Assembly: GCA_948500755.1 (NCBI GenBank)
Contig: CAOOYH010000019.1
Span: forward strand, 1 to 12,667
Reading direction: 5' to 3'
Source of the DNA: an uncultured Lactobacillus sp.
GTDB taxonomy: Bacteria; Bacillota; Bacilli; Lactobacillales; Lactobacillaceae
Length of the DNA stretch: 12,667 nucleotides
Shown here piece by piece: positions 1-6,722 of the stretch; the first letter of the stretch is position 1; every line of letters starts with the position of its first letter. The notes beneath the pieces are model-generated. The model was not told the origin of the DNA. It saw only the letters and a program-made list of their open reading frames with translations, and ran no database searches. The position numbers and the translations under genes were made by a program.

Positions 1-51
1 AGCGCTTGACTGTTAATCAAGATGTCGTCAGTTCGAGTCTGACAGCCGGAG
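1..51 (+). tRNA. tRNA-Asn (GTT), 5' end outside the window
   Basis: This is the 3' two-thirds of a tRNA. The anticodon stem CTTGA (5-9) pairs with TCAAG (17-21) around the loop CTGTTAA, which puts anticodon GTT at 12-14, reading Asn codons. The T arm is GTCAG (27-31), loop TTCGAGT, CTGAC (39-43). The acceptor 3' strand AGCCGGA (44-50) is followed by discriminator G51 and then CTA, so CCA is not fully encoded. The D arm and 5' acceptor strand lie before the window. A terminator follows at once, so this is the last gene of its transcript, possibly the tail of an rRNA/tRNA cluster (inference). Confidence 0.93.
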
Positions 52-60
52 CTAAGTAGA

Positions 61-93
61 AAAAGGATCTGATAACTATCAGATCCTTTTTTG
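61..93 (+). terminator. Rho-independent terminator after tRNA-Asn
   Basis: The left arm AAAAGGATCTGAT and its complement ATCAGATCCTTTT form a 13-bp stem with a 4-nt loop, followed by a T run. It lies ten bases after the tRNA acceptor end and closes that transcript. Confidence 0.9.
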
Positions 94-192
94 TTGCTTT
101 TTTCACTAGATAACTATATTTAAATTTTATTGAATACGCTTGCATAAGTATAAACATTGATAGAATAATGGATAAGAGATGGGATATATTTG

Positions 193-221
193 TTCACTTT
201 TTCATTAGTTTAGAGTATAAT
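193..221 (+). promoter_or_regulatory. Sigma-70-type promoter of the man operon
   Basis: A perfect -10 hexamer TATAAT (216-221) is preceded, with a 17-bp spacer, by TTCACT (193-198), which matches 4 of 6 bases of TTGACA. The predicted start is near 228, giving a leader of roughly 30 nt before the AGGAGG ribosome binding site at 248-253. No sigma-54 -24/-12 element (TGGCAC-N5-TTGC) was seen between 94 and 260, although man operons of several other Firmicutes depend on RpoN/LevR. A weaker alternative with TTGCAT at 140-145 exists further upstream. Confidence 0.7.
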
Positions 222-234
222 AAAAGCGGATTCA
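221..234 (+). promoter_or_regulatory. cre-like CcpA operator overlapping the man promoter
   Basis: TAAAAGCGGATTCA matches the cre consensus TGWAANCGNTNWCA at 12 of 14 positions. It begins on the last base of the -10 box and covers the predicted start site, a placement that would block initiation when occupied. CcpA binding is inferred from the sequence only. Confidence 0.55.
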
Positions 235-260
235 TTTTTTGATCTAGAGGAGGAAATAAC

Positions 261-1274
261 ATGGTAGGAATTGTTTTAGCCAGCCATGGTGGTTTTGCAG
301 ATGGCATTGCAGAATCTGCACAAATGCTGTTTGGTAAACAAGACAATTTTGCACATGTCATCTTAAAGCCTAATGAAGGTCCAGATGATATTCGTGGCAA
401 AATGGAAAAAGCAATTGCTTCATTTGATAGCCAAGATGAAGTATTGTTTTTAGTAGATTTATGGGGAGGTACGCCTTTCAACCAAGCCAATGCGCTTCTT
501 GATGAGCATGCCGATAAATGGGCTATTGTAAGTGGTATGAATTTACCAATGGTAGTTGAAGCTTTAACGCAAAGAATGATGAATGCTAATGCTACTGCCC
601 ATGAAATTGCAACTGCAGTTGTTCAACCTGCAGAGGATGGTATTAAAACTAAGCCTGCTGCCTTAATGCCAAAAACAGAAAAAGCAGCTCCGGCTCAAGA
701 TGAAAACGGTTCAGCTCCTAAGAAATCCATTCCAGAAGGTACCGTACTTGGTGACGGACATATTAAATATGTATTAGCAAGAATTGACTCACGTTTACTT
801 CACGGTCAAGTTGCTACTGGTTGGATTCCAGCAATGCACCCAGATCGGGTTATTGTTGTTTCAGATAGTGTTGCTAAAGATGAATTGCGTAAGAGTATGA
901 TTCGTGAAGCTGCACCTGCTGGTGTAAAAGCTCACACTGTTCCATTGAAGAAAATGGAAGAAATTGCTAAAGACCCACGCTTTGGCGATACTCATGCACT
1001 TCTTTTATTTGAAAATCCTGAAGATGTATTACGCGCAATTAAAGCGGGCGTTGATATTAAAGAAATCAACGTAGGTTCAATGTCATACAAAGATGGAGAC
1101 GTTAATGCAAACAACGTATTATCAATGGATCAAAAAGATGTTGATACTTTCCGTGAACTTGAAAAGATGGGTGTTAAGTTTGATGTACGTAAGGTTCCAT
1201 CAGATAACCCAGGTAACATGGACGCAATTTTAAATAAAGCTCAGACTTTATTAGATGAACAAAATAAAAAATAG
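261..1274 (+). CDS. manX: PTS mannose-family IIAB protein
   Basis: Cytoplasmic phosphocarrier of the mannose/glucose phosphotransferase system. It takes phosphate from HPr on its IIA domain, passes it to its IIB domain, and then to the sugar bound by IIC/IID. The IIA domain (about residues 1-125) starts with the family motif around His9 (VLASHGGFADG), the expected phosphorylation site, and contains DLWGGTPFNQA at 66-76. An Ala/Pro/Lys-rich linker at about 125-165 leads to the IIB domain, with ARIDSRLLHGQVATGW holding phospho-His181. At 337 aa the length is usual for fused IIAB proteins. The start is fixed by AGGAGG at 248-253, seven bases upstream. It is the first gene of a four-gene operon with manY, manZ and manO. 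Also called manL in lactobacilli. Confidence 0.95.
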   Translation: MVGIVLASHGGFADGIAESAQMLFGKQDNFAHVILKPNEGPDDIRGKMEKAIASFDSQDEVLFLVDLWGGTPFNQANALLDEHADKWAIVSGMNLPMVVEALTQRMMNANATAHEIATAVVQPAEDGIKTKPAALMPKTEKAAPAQDENGSAPKKSIPEGTVLGDGHIKYVLARIDSRLLHGQVATGWIPAMHPDRVIVVSDSVAKDELRKSMIREAAPAGVKAHTVPLKKMEEIAKDPRFGDTHALLLFENPEDVLRAIKAGVDIKEINVGSMSYKDGDVNANNVLSMDQKDVDTFRELEKMGVKFDVRKVPSDNPGNMDAILNKAQTLLDEQNKK

Positions 1275-1284
1275 GAGAAATTAA

Positions 1285-2091
1285 ATGAACGCTATACAAA
1301 TGATTTTGGTAGTGGTTGTTGCTTTCCTTGCCGGTACTGAAGGTATCTTGGATGAATGGCAATTCCACCAACCATTAGTTGCATGTACATTGATCGGTTT
1401 AGTTACTGGTCACTTGGACTTAGGTGTTATTTTAGGTGGTCAATTACAAATGATCGCCATGGGCTGGGCCAACATTGGTGCCGCTGTTGCTCCTGACGCA
1501 GCTTTAGCTTCTGTTGCTTCAGCAATTATTTTGGTAGAAAGTGGTCAAGGAACTAAGGGTATCGGTATGGCTACCGGTATTGCTATTCCATTAGCTGTTG
1601 CTGGTTTGTTCTTGACTATGATCGTACGTACTATTTCTACTGCTATCGTTCACATCATGGACGCAGAAGCTAAGAAGGGTAACTGGCGCATGATTAACTT
1701 ATGGCAATGGATTGCCGTATGTTTGCAAGGTTTAAGAATTGCCATCCCAGCTGCATTACTTCTTGCTATTCCTTCACACTACGTTCAATCATGGTTAGCT
1801 GCTATGCCAAGTTGGCTTAGTGAAGGTATGACCATTGGTGGTGCCATGGTTGTAGCCGTAGGTTATGCAATGGTTATTAACATGATGGCTTCAAAAGAAG
1901 TATGGCCATTTTTCGCAATCGGTTTCGCTTTAGCTGCTGTTAAGGACTTAACTTTGATCGCTCTTGGTGCTATTGGTTTGTCACTTGCTCTGATGTACTT
2001 AGCACTTGAAGCAAAAGGTGGTAGCGGTTCTAACAACTCAGGTAATGAAGGTACCGGCGATCCACTCGGCGATATCATTGATGACTATTAA
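1285..2091 (+). CDS. manY: PTS mannose-family IIC membrane component
   Basis: Integral membrane subunit that, with IID, forms the sugar channel and binds the hexose for phosphorylation. The 268-aa protein opens with a hydrophobic segment and the family stretch GTEGILDEWQFHQPLV. Several further hydrophobic helices follow, then the conserved region GGQLQMIAMGWANIG. The Gly/Asn/Asp-rich hydrophilic tail ends in DPLGDIIDDY, as in other Gram-positive IIC-Man proteins. It lies 10 bp after manX with its own AGGAG site. In Listeria and Lactococcus the IIC/IID pair is also the receptor for class IIa and lactococcin-type bacteriocins; whether that holds here cannot be read from sequence. Confidence 0.95.
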   Translation: MNAIQMILVVVVAFLAGTEGILDEWQFHQPLVACTLIGLVTGHLDLGVILGGQLQMIAMGWANIGAAVAPDAALASVASAIILVESGQGTKGIGMATGIAIPLAVAGLFLTMIVRTISTAIVHIMDAEAKKGNWRMINLWQWIAVCLQGLRIAIPAALLLAIPSHYVQSWLAAMPSWLSEGMTIGGAMVVAVGYAMVINMMASKEVWPFFAIGFALAAVKDLTLIALGAIGLSLALMYLALEAKGGSGSNNSGNEGTGDPLGDIIDDY

Positions 2092-2119
2092 ATTGAACGC
2101 ATAGAGGAGGATTTTATAA

Positions 2120-3040
2120 ATGGCTGATAAGAAAATTAAATTAACAAAGGCCGACCGCTTCAACGTTATGTGGCACTCACAATTCCTTCAAGGTTCTTGG
2201 AACTATGAAAGAATGCAGAACGGTGGTTTTGTTTACTCAATGATCCCTGCTTTGAGAAAGCTTTATCCAAACAAGAAAGATATGGCTGCAGCTCTTCAAA
2301 GACACTTGGTATTCTTTAACACTCACCCATACTTAGCATCACCTGTACTTGGTGTTACCTTGGCTTTGGAAGAAGATAAAGCTAATGGTGCTCCAGTTGA
2401 AGATGAGGCTATCCAAGGTGTTAAGGTTGGTATGATGGGACCTTTGGCCGGTGTTGGTGACCCTGTATTCTGGTACACTGTTCGTCCAATTATCGGTGCC
2501 TTGGGTGCATCAATGGCTTTAACTGGTAATGTTGTTGGTCCAATCTTGTTCTTCGTACTTTGGAACTTAATCAGACTTGCTTTCTTATGGTATACACAAG
2601 AATTTGGCTATAAAGCTGGTTCTGCTATTACCAGTGATATGTCAGGTGGTTTGCTTCAAAAGGTAACTCGTGGAGCTTCCATGATGGGTATGTTCGTTTT
2701 AGGTGCCTTAATTGAACGTTGGGTAAATATTAAATTTACTCCTGTTGTTTCTAGAACCCCTATTCAAAAAGGTGGTTACATCGAATGGGATAAGCTTCCA
2801 TCCGGCGCCAAGGGAATCCAACAAGCTTTGCTTCAATGGAACAAAGGCGATGGCATGTCATTAACTAAGACTAAGACCACCACTTTGCAAGATAACTTAG
2901 ATCAATTGATCCCAGGTTTAGCAGGTCTTCTTTTAACCTTCCTATGTATGTGGCTTTTGAAGAAAAAAGTTTCACCAATTTGGATCATCATTGGCATCTT
3001 CGTTGTTGGTGTTCTCTTCCACGTATGGCACATTCTTTAG
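2120..3040 (+). CDS. manZ: PTS mannose-family IID membrane component
   Basis: Second membrane subunit of the Man-PTS transporter, working with IIC. The 306-aa protein has the IID N-terminus, including QFLQGSWNYERMQNGGF and the conserved GMMGPLAGVGDPVFW near residues 107-121. Hydrophobic helices lie near 130-160 and in the C-terminal 50 residues. A hydrophilic segment at about 205-265 precedes the final membrane part (IPGLAGLLLTFLCMWLLKKK). GAGGAGG upstream gives a very strong ribosome binding site, in keeping with high expression. The gap to manY is 28 bp with no terminator, so they are co-transcribed. Confidence 0.95.
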   Translation: MADKKIKLTKADRFNVMWHSQFLQGSWNYERMQNGGFVYSMIPALRKLYPNKKDMAAALQRHLVFFNTHPYLASPVLGVTLALEEDKANGAPVEDEAIQGVKVGMMGPLAGVGDPVFWYTVRPIIGALGASMALTGNVVGPILFFVLWNLIRLAFLWYTQEFGYKAGSAITSDMSGGLLQKVTRGASMMGMFVLGALIERWVNIKFTPVVSRTPIQKGGYIEWDKLPSGAKGIQQALLQWNKGDGMSLTKTKTTTLQDNLDQLIPGLAGLLLTFLCMWLLKKKVSPIWIIIGIFVVGVLFHVWHIL

Positions 3041-3046
3041 TCAAAA

Positions 3047-3430
3047 ATGGTTAAATCAATTAATACAAAAGTCGATCTCACAATAACTGCAACATGGTTT
3101 CGCGGTATTGCGTCTTATGGAAAAGTTATGATCGGCGATAAAGCTTTTGAATTTTATAATGAAAAAAATATAGGTGATTTTGTCCAGATTCCTTGGGAAG
3201 AAATTACTTATGTAGTAGCTGATGTTCGTTTTCATGGAAAATATATTCCACGTTTTGAAATTCGAACTAAAAAGAATGGAAACTTTATTTTTGCAACGCA
3301 AGATTCTAAAAAGACTCTGCGAGCTATAAGAAAGTACATTCCAGCTGATCACATGCGTCAATCTTTATCTTTACGACAGAAATTGACGTTGAGCTTTAAG
3401 AATATAATTAATAAAGTTCATAAAAAATAG
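3047..3430 (+). CDS. manO: ManO-like DUF956 protein of the mannose PTS operon
   Basis: Small soluble protein of 127 aa, of the DUF956/ManO family regularly found as the last gene of Gram-positive man operons. Its biochemical role is not settled; it is often called a putative regulator of the operon. Visible features are NTKVDLTITATWFRGIASYGKVMIGDKAFEFYNE at the N-terminus, IPWEEITYVVADVRF, and a strongly basic C-terminus (LRQKLTLSFKNIINKVHKK). It starts six bases after the manZ stop in the same frame. This is the first possible ATG, and no clear Shine-Dalgarno sequence precedes it, so translation is probably coupled to manZ. A terminator follows directly. Confidence 0.85.
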   Translation: MVKSINTKVDLTITATWFRGIASYGKVMIGDKAFEFYNEKNIGDFVQIPWEEITYVVADVRFHGKYIPRFEIRTKKNGNFIFATQDSKKTLRAIRKYIPADHMRQSLSLRQKLTLSFKNIINKVHKK

Positions 3431-3467
3431 AAAAATGCCTAGTTACAATCGTAGCTAGGCATTTTTT
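3431..3467. terminator. Bidirectional terminator between manO and the LysR gene
   Basis: AAAAATGCCTAGTTAC and GTAGCTAGGCATTTTT form a 16-bp stem with one G-T pair and the loop AATC. A T run follows on the plus strand (3462-3467), and an A run (3431-3435) gives a U tract on the minus strand. It can end both the man operon and the convergent regulator gene. Confidence 0.92.
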
Positions 3468-3468
3468 G

Positions 3469-4362
3469 TTAGTCGAATTTTACATCATCCATAATAGAAG
3501 CTTTTAATCGATCAAGAAACAGTTGAGCAACCGGTGATAAGGTGGTTTCTTTTTTCCAAATGATATTAAGCGGCTGATAGATAGCTGGTTTTAAAGGAAT
3601 AAATACAAGGCCCGATTCCGCAGAAGTATTGGCAAGTTTATCAAGAGTAAGCATAATTGCTGCATGATTTTTTACTAGAAGAGTCCCATTATAACTTAGA
3701 TTATAGGTCCCAATAATATTTATTTGCTCTTTATAATTACCAAACCAATTGTCAAAAATTCCATAACTTTCAGCTTGCTGAGAATTGATAATTGGCCGAT
3801 TAACAATATCGCTTGGAGTGATATATTCTTTTTTAGCCAAAGGATCGTCAGTTGTAGCTAATATACCCCAGCTGTCTTTTTCAGGGAGCTGCATCGATGC
3901 GTAACCATTAAGAGGTAAATTACCTATAATAACTGCAAAATCGACTGTACCCGTATTTAAGCGCTTCTCAGCAAATTGATAATCTCCACTTAAAATATGA
4001 ATTTTAACTGTAGGATAATCTTGAACAATATTGCTCATCACATTCACGATTCGTTGCATAGCAATACTTTCCCCAGCAGCGATTGTCAGATCCCCACTGA
4101 TAATTGCCGTAGATTGCAAGTTACGTTTAGTTTTTTCGCTTAAGGTCAAAATTTCTTTAGCTTGTTCTTGTAAATATTGGCCTGCAGGAGTTAATGTTAA
4201 TTGTCGAGGCTTACGGATAAATAGTTTAACTCCTAATTCATCTTCTAAATCAGCAATTTGTCTAGAAAGAGCAGGTTGTGAAACTAATAGTTTTTCAGCT
4301 GCTCGGGTCATATTTAGCTCTTGTGCCGTTGCTAAAAAATAATTTAATACTCGTAATTCCAT
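3469..4362 (-). CDS. LysR-family transcriptional regulator
   Basis: DNA-binding regulator of 297 aa, the usual LysR length. The N-terminal winged helix-turn-helix covers residues 1-60, with NMTRAAEKLLVSQPALSRQI (17-36) followed by LEDELGVKLFIRKPRQLTLTPAGQ. The rest is a periplasmic-binding-protein-like effector domain (about 90-297, beginning GDLTIAAGES). The effector is not recognisable. The gene is divergent from a damaged acetyltransferase gene, and LysR proteins often control the divergent neighbour, so that is its likeliest target. A weak site, GGTGAG, lies three bases before the ATG. The stop sits right beside the terminator shared with manO. Confidence 0.9.
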   Translation of the reverse strand: MELRVLNYFLATAQELNMTRAAEKLLVSQPALSRQIADLEDELGVKLFIRKPRQLTLTPAGQYLQEQAKEILTLSEKTKRNLQSTAIISGDLTIAAGESIAMQRIVNVMSNIVQDYPTVKIHILSGDYQFAEKRLNTGTVDFAVIIGNLPLNGYASMQLPEKDSWGILATTDDPLAKKEYITPSDIVNRPIINSQQAESYGIFDNWFGNYKEQINIIGTYNLSYNGTLLVKNHAAIMLTLDKLANTSAESGLVFIPLKPAIYQPLNIIWKKETTLSPVAQLFLDRLKASIMDDVKFD

Positions 4363-4476
4363 AATCTCACCATAAATTATTGTTATTGTAATTAATAATT
4401 AATAAGTTTTTTACATTGCCTAGAATACCTTTTAAACTTAAATTTAGCAATAAGTTTAAGTAAAGTAGGGATGAAA
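4363..4476. promoter_or_regulatory. Divergent promoter region of LysR gene and acetyltransferase
   Basis: For the plus strand, TTTACA (4410-4415) and TAAACT (4433-4438) with a 17-bp spacer make a plausible promoter. The stretch 4373-4405 is very AT-rich with repeated TTATTG and TTAATAA motifs and near-palindromic runs, where a LysR protein could bind, but no clean T-N11-A dyad stands out. No confident minus-strand promoter was found. Confidence 0.4.
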
Positions 4477-4985
4477 ATGGAAAGTAATGAAATACATCAA
4501 ATAATAGAGCAGAATCAACGGCTATTACAGAATTTGAATACGCAAAGACACTGTGAATGTGAAATTCGTCAACTAATCAGTGAGATTATTGGCGCAAAGA
4601 TTTCAGATAGTGTAGAAATCCATCTTCCATTTTTTACAGACTATGGGAGAAATATCAAGTTTGGAAAAGATATTTTTATTAATTTCAATGTGACAATGGT
4701 GGACTTAGGTGGAATAGTAATTGAGGATCATGTTTTCATTGGACCAGGCGCCTATTTGATCAGTGTTAATCACATGATAGATCCAAAGCGACGAAAAGAA
4801 TTGATTTTAAAAAGGGTTCATTTAGAAAAAATGTTTGGCTTGGAGCTGGTGCTAAGATTTTACCAGGAGTAACAGTTGGGGAAAATTCAATTGTTGCAGC
4901 TGGAGCAGTAGTTACAAAAAGCGTACCTAAAAATAGTGTTGTAGCAGGAGTTCCTGCCAAGATAATAAAAAAAGTAGCTCAATAG
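4477..4985 (+). pseudogene. Hexapeptide-repeat O-acetyltransferase, frameshifted
   Basis: Related to the maltose/galactoside O-acetyltransferases (LacA/Maa type), left-handed beta-helix enzymes that move acetyl from acetyl-CoA to a sugar hydroxyl. The 5' part reads FTDYGRNIKFGKDIFINFNV, IEDHVFIGPGAYLISVNHMIDPKRRKE, including the expected catalytic His of the NH-x-IDP motif. At the A6 run (4826-4831) the frame is lost and reading stops at 4872. One base later, the next frame continues the family as NVWLGAGAKILPGVTVGENSIVAAGAVVTKSV and ends GVPAKIIKKVAQ at 4985. Restoring one A gives about 169 residues, near a normal family length. ATG 4477 is chosen because AGTAGGG ends six bases before it; ATG 4471 would have no spacing. 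The break may be real, phase-variable, or a sequencing error in the homopolymer. Confidence 0.82.
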
Positions 4986-4997
4986 AGCTACTTTTTT
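4967..4997. terminator. Bidirectional terminator containing both convergent stop codons
   Basis: AAAAAAGTAGCTC, loop AATA, GAGCTACTTTTTT form a perfect 13-bp stem with a T run on the plus strand and an A run on the left, so it works in both directions. The acetyltransferase TAG (4983-4985) begins in the loop, and the permease TAA (4998-4996) lies at the edge of the T run. Confidence 0.92.
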
Positions 4998-6372
4998 AGT
5001 TTTCGTTCTTCTCTTTATCCCAAATTTTGGTAATACCATATAAAATAATGAAAATCAAAATTGCGGCTATCATTGGGATGCGGTAACTTGGTAAGATTAA
5101 AAGTAAGATAATCATTAAACCAAAGAACAGCAAGATTAAATAATCTAGATATGGGAAGCCGGGCATTTTAAAATCATTCAATTCAGATTCTGGGGTTCTT
5201 CTTCGATAAGCGATATGAGTTAAAGTCATCAAACACCAGATAATCAAGAACATACTAGTTGAAGTTGACGAAATAAAGTTAAATGCTTGGTCTCCGATAA
5301 GGAAAGTAATTAGTGGAGCCAGTCCCATTAAAACTGCCGATAAAATTAAACCATTTTGAGGCAATTGTCTATGTGACAAGTGTCCAAAAGTTTCATTCCA
5401 TTTTCCTTTTCCGTTAAAAGTAACGGAAAATAACAATCGTCCAGCACTATATAAAAAACTGTTAGTTGAGGAAACAGCTGCTGAGATAACTACAAAGTTA
5501 ATAATTGAGCTAGCATTTTTTATTCCAGTAGCACCTAGAGCTTCCACAAAAGGACTAGAATTTGTGGAAACTTTTGACCATGGGATTACAAGTAAAATGG
5601 CTAAAATAGCTAATACATAGAACAAAATAATTCTAACTGGTAATTGATTAATTGCATTTCTTAATGTAACCTTTGGGTTTTGTGCTTCAGCGGCGGTTAA
5701 ACCAATTAGTTCAACTCCAATAAAACTGAAGATAACCATTTGGAATCCTTGTAAAAATCCTTTTCCTCCACGTGCGAAGAAGCCACCATTATCGTCTAAA
5801 TTGGCAAATGTTACAGGTCCAAAACTTGTTTTACCACCAGTAACAAGTAAGTAGCCAATTAAAATTACAAAAGCTACAATCGTTACAATTTTAATAATAG
5901 CAAAGCTAAATTCCAGATTACCGAATACTCTTGCGGAAATTAAATTAATTATTAACAAAAGGACAATGGTAATCAATCCCGGAATCCACGGTTTTAGTCC
6001 CGGGAACCAATACTGAAAATAAATCCCTAGAGCTGTAGTTTCAGCCATCCCTAAGGTAATCCAACTTAACCAATAAAGATATCCAGTAATAAATCCGATA
6101 TTTTTCCCTAAATACTTTTCAATAAAGTCAATATAAGTATGTTTGTTTAGATCGGACATAATTAGTTCGCCTAAAGCACGCATAAGTAAGAAAAGGAAGA
6201 TTCCTACAACGATGTAAATCAGAATAACACTAGGACCGGCTCGGTGAATACTATCTCCAACACCAAGGAACAGTCCAGTTCCAATTGTACCGCCTAAGGC
6301 AATTAACTGAATATGAGCATTGCTAAGCGTTCGTTTATAACCAGAGTTAGTTTGCGAATCCTTTTTTGTCAT
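4996..6372 (-). CDS. APC-family amino acid permease (AAT subfamily)
   Basis: Proton-coupled amino acid importer of the cytoplasmic membrane, 458 aa, the usual size for a 12-helix member of the amino acid/polyamine/organocation superfamily. The first helix carries the substrate-binding motif GGTIGTGLFLG (27-37), after the hydrophilic start YKRTLSNAHIQLIALG typical of the AAT group. GVELIGLTAAEAQNP (219-233) in helix 6 and SSTNSFLYSAGRLLFS (301-316) in helix 8 are also family hallmarks. The substrate cannot be assigned; relatives carry Lys, Pro, Ala/Ser/Gly or aromatic amino acids. GGGAG lies seven bases before the ATG. It is a single-gene transcript convergent with the acetyltransferase, with an inverted repeat in its upstream region. 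Confidence 0.9.
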   Translation of the reverse strand: MTKKDSQTNSGYKRTLSNAHIQLIALGGTIGTGLFLGVGDSIHRAGPSVILIYIVVGIFLFLLMRALGELIMSDLNKHTYIDFIEKYLGKNIGFITGYLYWLSWITLGMAETTALGIYFQYWFPGLKPWIPGLITIVLLLIINLISARVFGNLEFSFAIIKIVTIVAFVILIGYLLVTGGKTSFGPVTFANLDDNGGFFARGGKGFLQGFQMVIFSFIGVELIGLTAAEAQNPKVTLRNAINQLPVRIILFYVLAILAILLVIPWSKVSTNSSPFVEALGATGIKNASSIINFVVISAAVSSTNSFLYSAGRLLFSVTFNGKGKWNETFGHLSHRQLPQNGLILSAVLMGLAPLITFLIGDQAFNFISSTSTSMFLIIWCLMTLTHIAYRRRTPESELNDFKMPGFPYLDYLILLFFGLMIILLLILPSYRIPMIAAILIFIILYGITKIWDKEKNEN

Positions 6373-6396
6373 TCAATTTCTCCCTTTTTTAGTATA

Positions 6397-6450
6397 AATA
6401 TACTTAATATTTTATCATTCCTAAGAAATGATGATAGGGGTAAGTATATT
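6397..6450. repeat. Inverted repeat upstream of the permease gene
   Basis: AATATACTTA (6397-6406) and TAAGTATATT (6441-6450) are perfect 10-bp complementary arms 34 bp apart. Inside them ATCATT (6414-6419) and AATGAT (6427-6432) form a second, inner pair. The distal arm includes a minus-strand TATACT (6448-6443) that could be the permease -10 box, and the proximal arm lies just before its ribosome binding site. An operator or leader-RNA structure is possible. Confidence 0.5.
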
Positions 6451-6532
6451 TTTTAAAAAAATCTAAACTTCTAAAGAAATATTAAAGATAGCAGAATAGG
6501 TAAAAATTAATAAATCATAACTTATCATAAAA

Positions 6533-6550
6533 GTTTGTTAATTCACAAAC
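6533..6550. repeat. 18-bp near-perfect palindrome upstream of adhE
   Basis: GTTTGTTAATTCACAAAC is self-complementary except for one mismatched pair (T6539 and C6544). It contains a Rex-like half site, TTCACAA, but the half-site spacing is 4 bp shorter than in a standard Rex operator. It lies 10 bp from the cre site. It may be an operator for an unidentified regulator or a degenerate Rex site. Confidence 0.4.
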
Positions 6551-6559
6551 AAATATTTT

Positions 6560-6573
6560 AGATAGCGCTTTCA
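6560..6573 (+). promoter_or_regulatory. cre site (CcpA) upstream of adhE
   Basis: AGATAGCGCTTTCA; its complement TGAAAGCGCTATCT matches the cre consensus TGWAANCGNTNWCA at 13 of 14 bases. It lies about 68 bp upstream of the adhE -35 box. The identical sequence, in the same orientation relative to the gene, lies upstream of pckA. Confidence 0.75.
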
Positions 6574-6641
6574 TTGATGGTGCATTTAAAATACAGCTGA
6601 GCAGGGATGTTTGTTCAGTTGTAATATTAGTAACGTAACCA

Positions 6642-6669
6642 TTTACATTTAAAATTAAAGTGCTATAGT
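6642..6669 (+). promoter_or_regulatory. adhE promoter with extended -10
   Basis: TTTACA (6642-6647) and TATAGT (6664-6669) with a 16-bp spacer. TGC directly before the -10 box gives an extended TGnTATAGT element. The predicted start falls inside the adjoining Rex-like site. Confidence 0.65.
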
Positions 6670-6674
6670 AAATA

Positions 6675-6692
6675 TTGTAAATTAGTTCACAA
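6675..6692 (+). promoter_or_regulatory. Rex-like redox operator at adhE
   Basis: TTGTAAATTAGTTCACAA fits the 18-bp Rex operator TTGTGAA-N4-TTCACAA with one change in the left half site (A for G) and a perfect right half site. It starts five bases after the -10 box. Rex leaves DNA when NADH is high, so this placement would derepress adhE when NADH accumulates, the usual control of adhE in Firmicutes. Confidence 0.7.
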
Positions 6693-6722
6693 GAAATAGT
6701 AAATCTTAGAGGTAATTAAATA

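Larger units (their letters stand above)
6373..6722. other. 350-bp intergenic regulatory region, permease to adhE
   Basis: No gene is apparent. Starting from the permease it holds a long inverted repeat over the likely permease promoter (6397-6450), an 18-bp near-palindrome (6533-6550), a cre site (6560-6573), and a short hairpin with G-U pairs (6594-6603 with 6612-6621). The adhE promoter (6642-6669), a Rex-like operator (6675-6692) and the adhE ribosome binding site AGAGG (6708-6712) follow. Confidence 0.7.

Noticed and set aside
194..490. Minus-strand 98-codon open frame opposite manX
   Set aside because: It is the antisense shadow of manX, with no ribosome binding site or recognisable protein features, and it runs into the man promoter region.
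3056..3361. Minus-strand 101-codon open frame opposite manO
   Set aside because: It lies fully antisense to manO, with composition typical of AT-rich shadow frames and no family motif.
4031..4342. Plus-strand 103-codon open frame opposite the LysR gene
   Set aside because: The LysR reading has a clear helix-turn-helix and full family length; this frame is its complement.
6594..6621. Hairpin CAGCTGAGCA / TGTTCAGTTG with G-U pairs as a small RNA or riboswitch
   Set aside because: It lies upstream of the predicted adhE promoter, has no T run and matches no riboswitch core I recognise.
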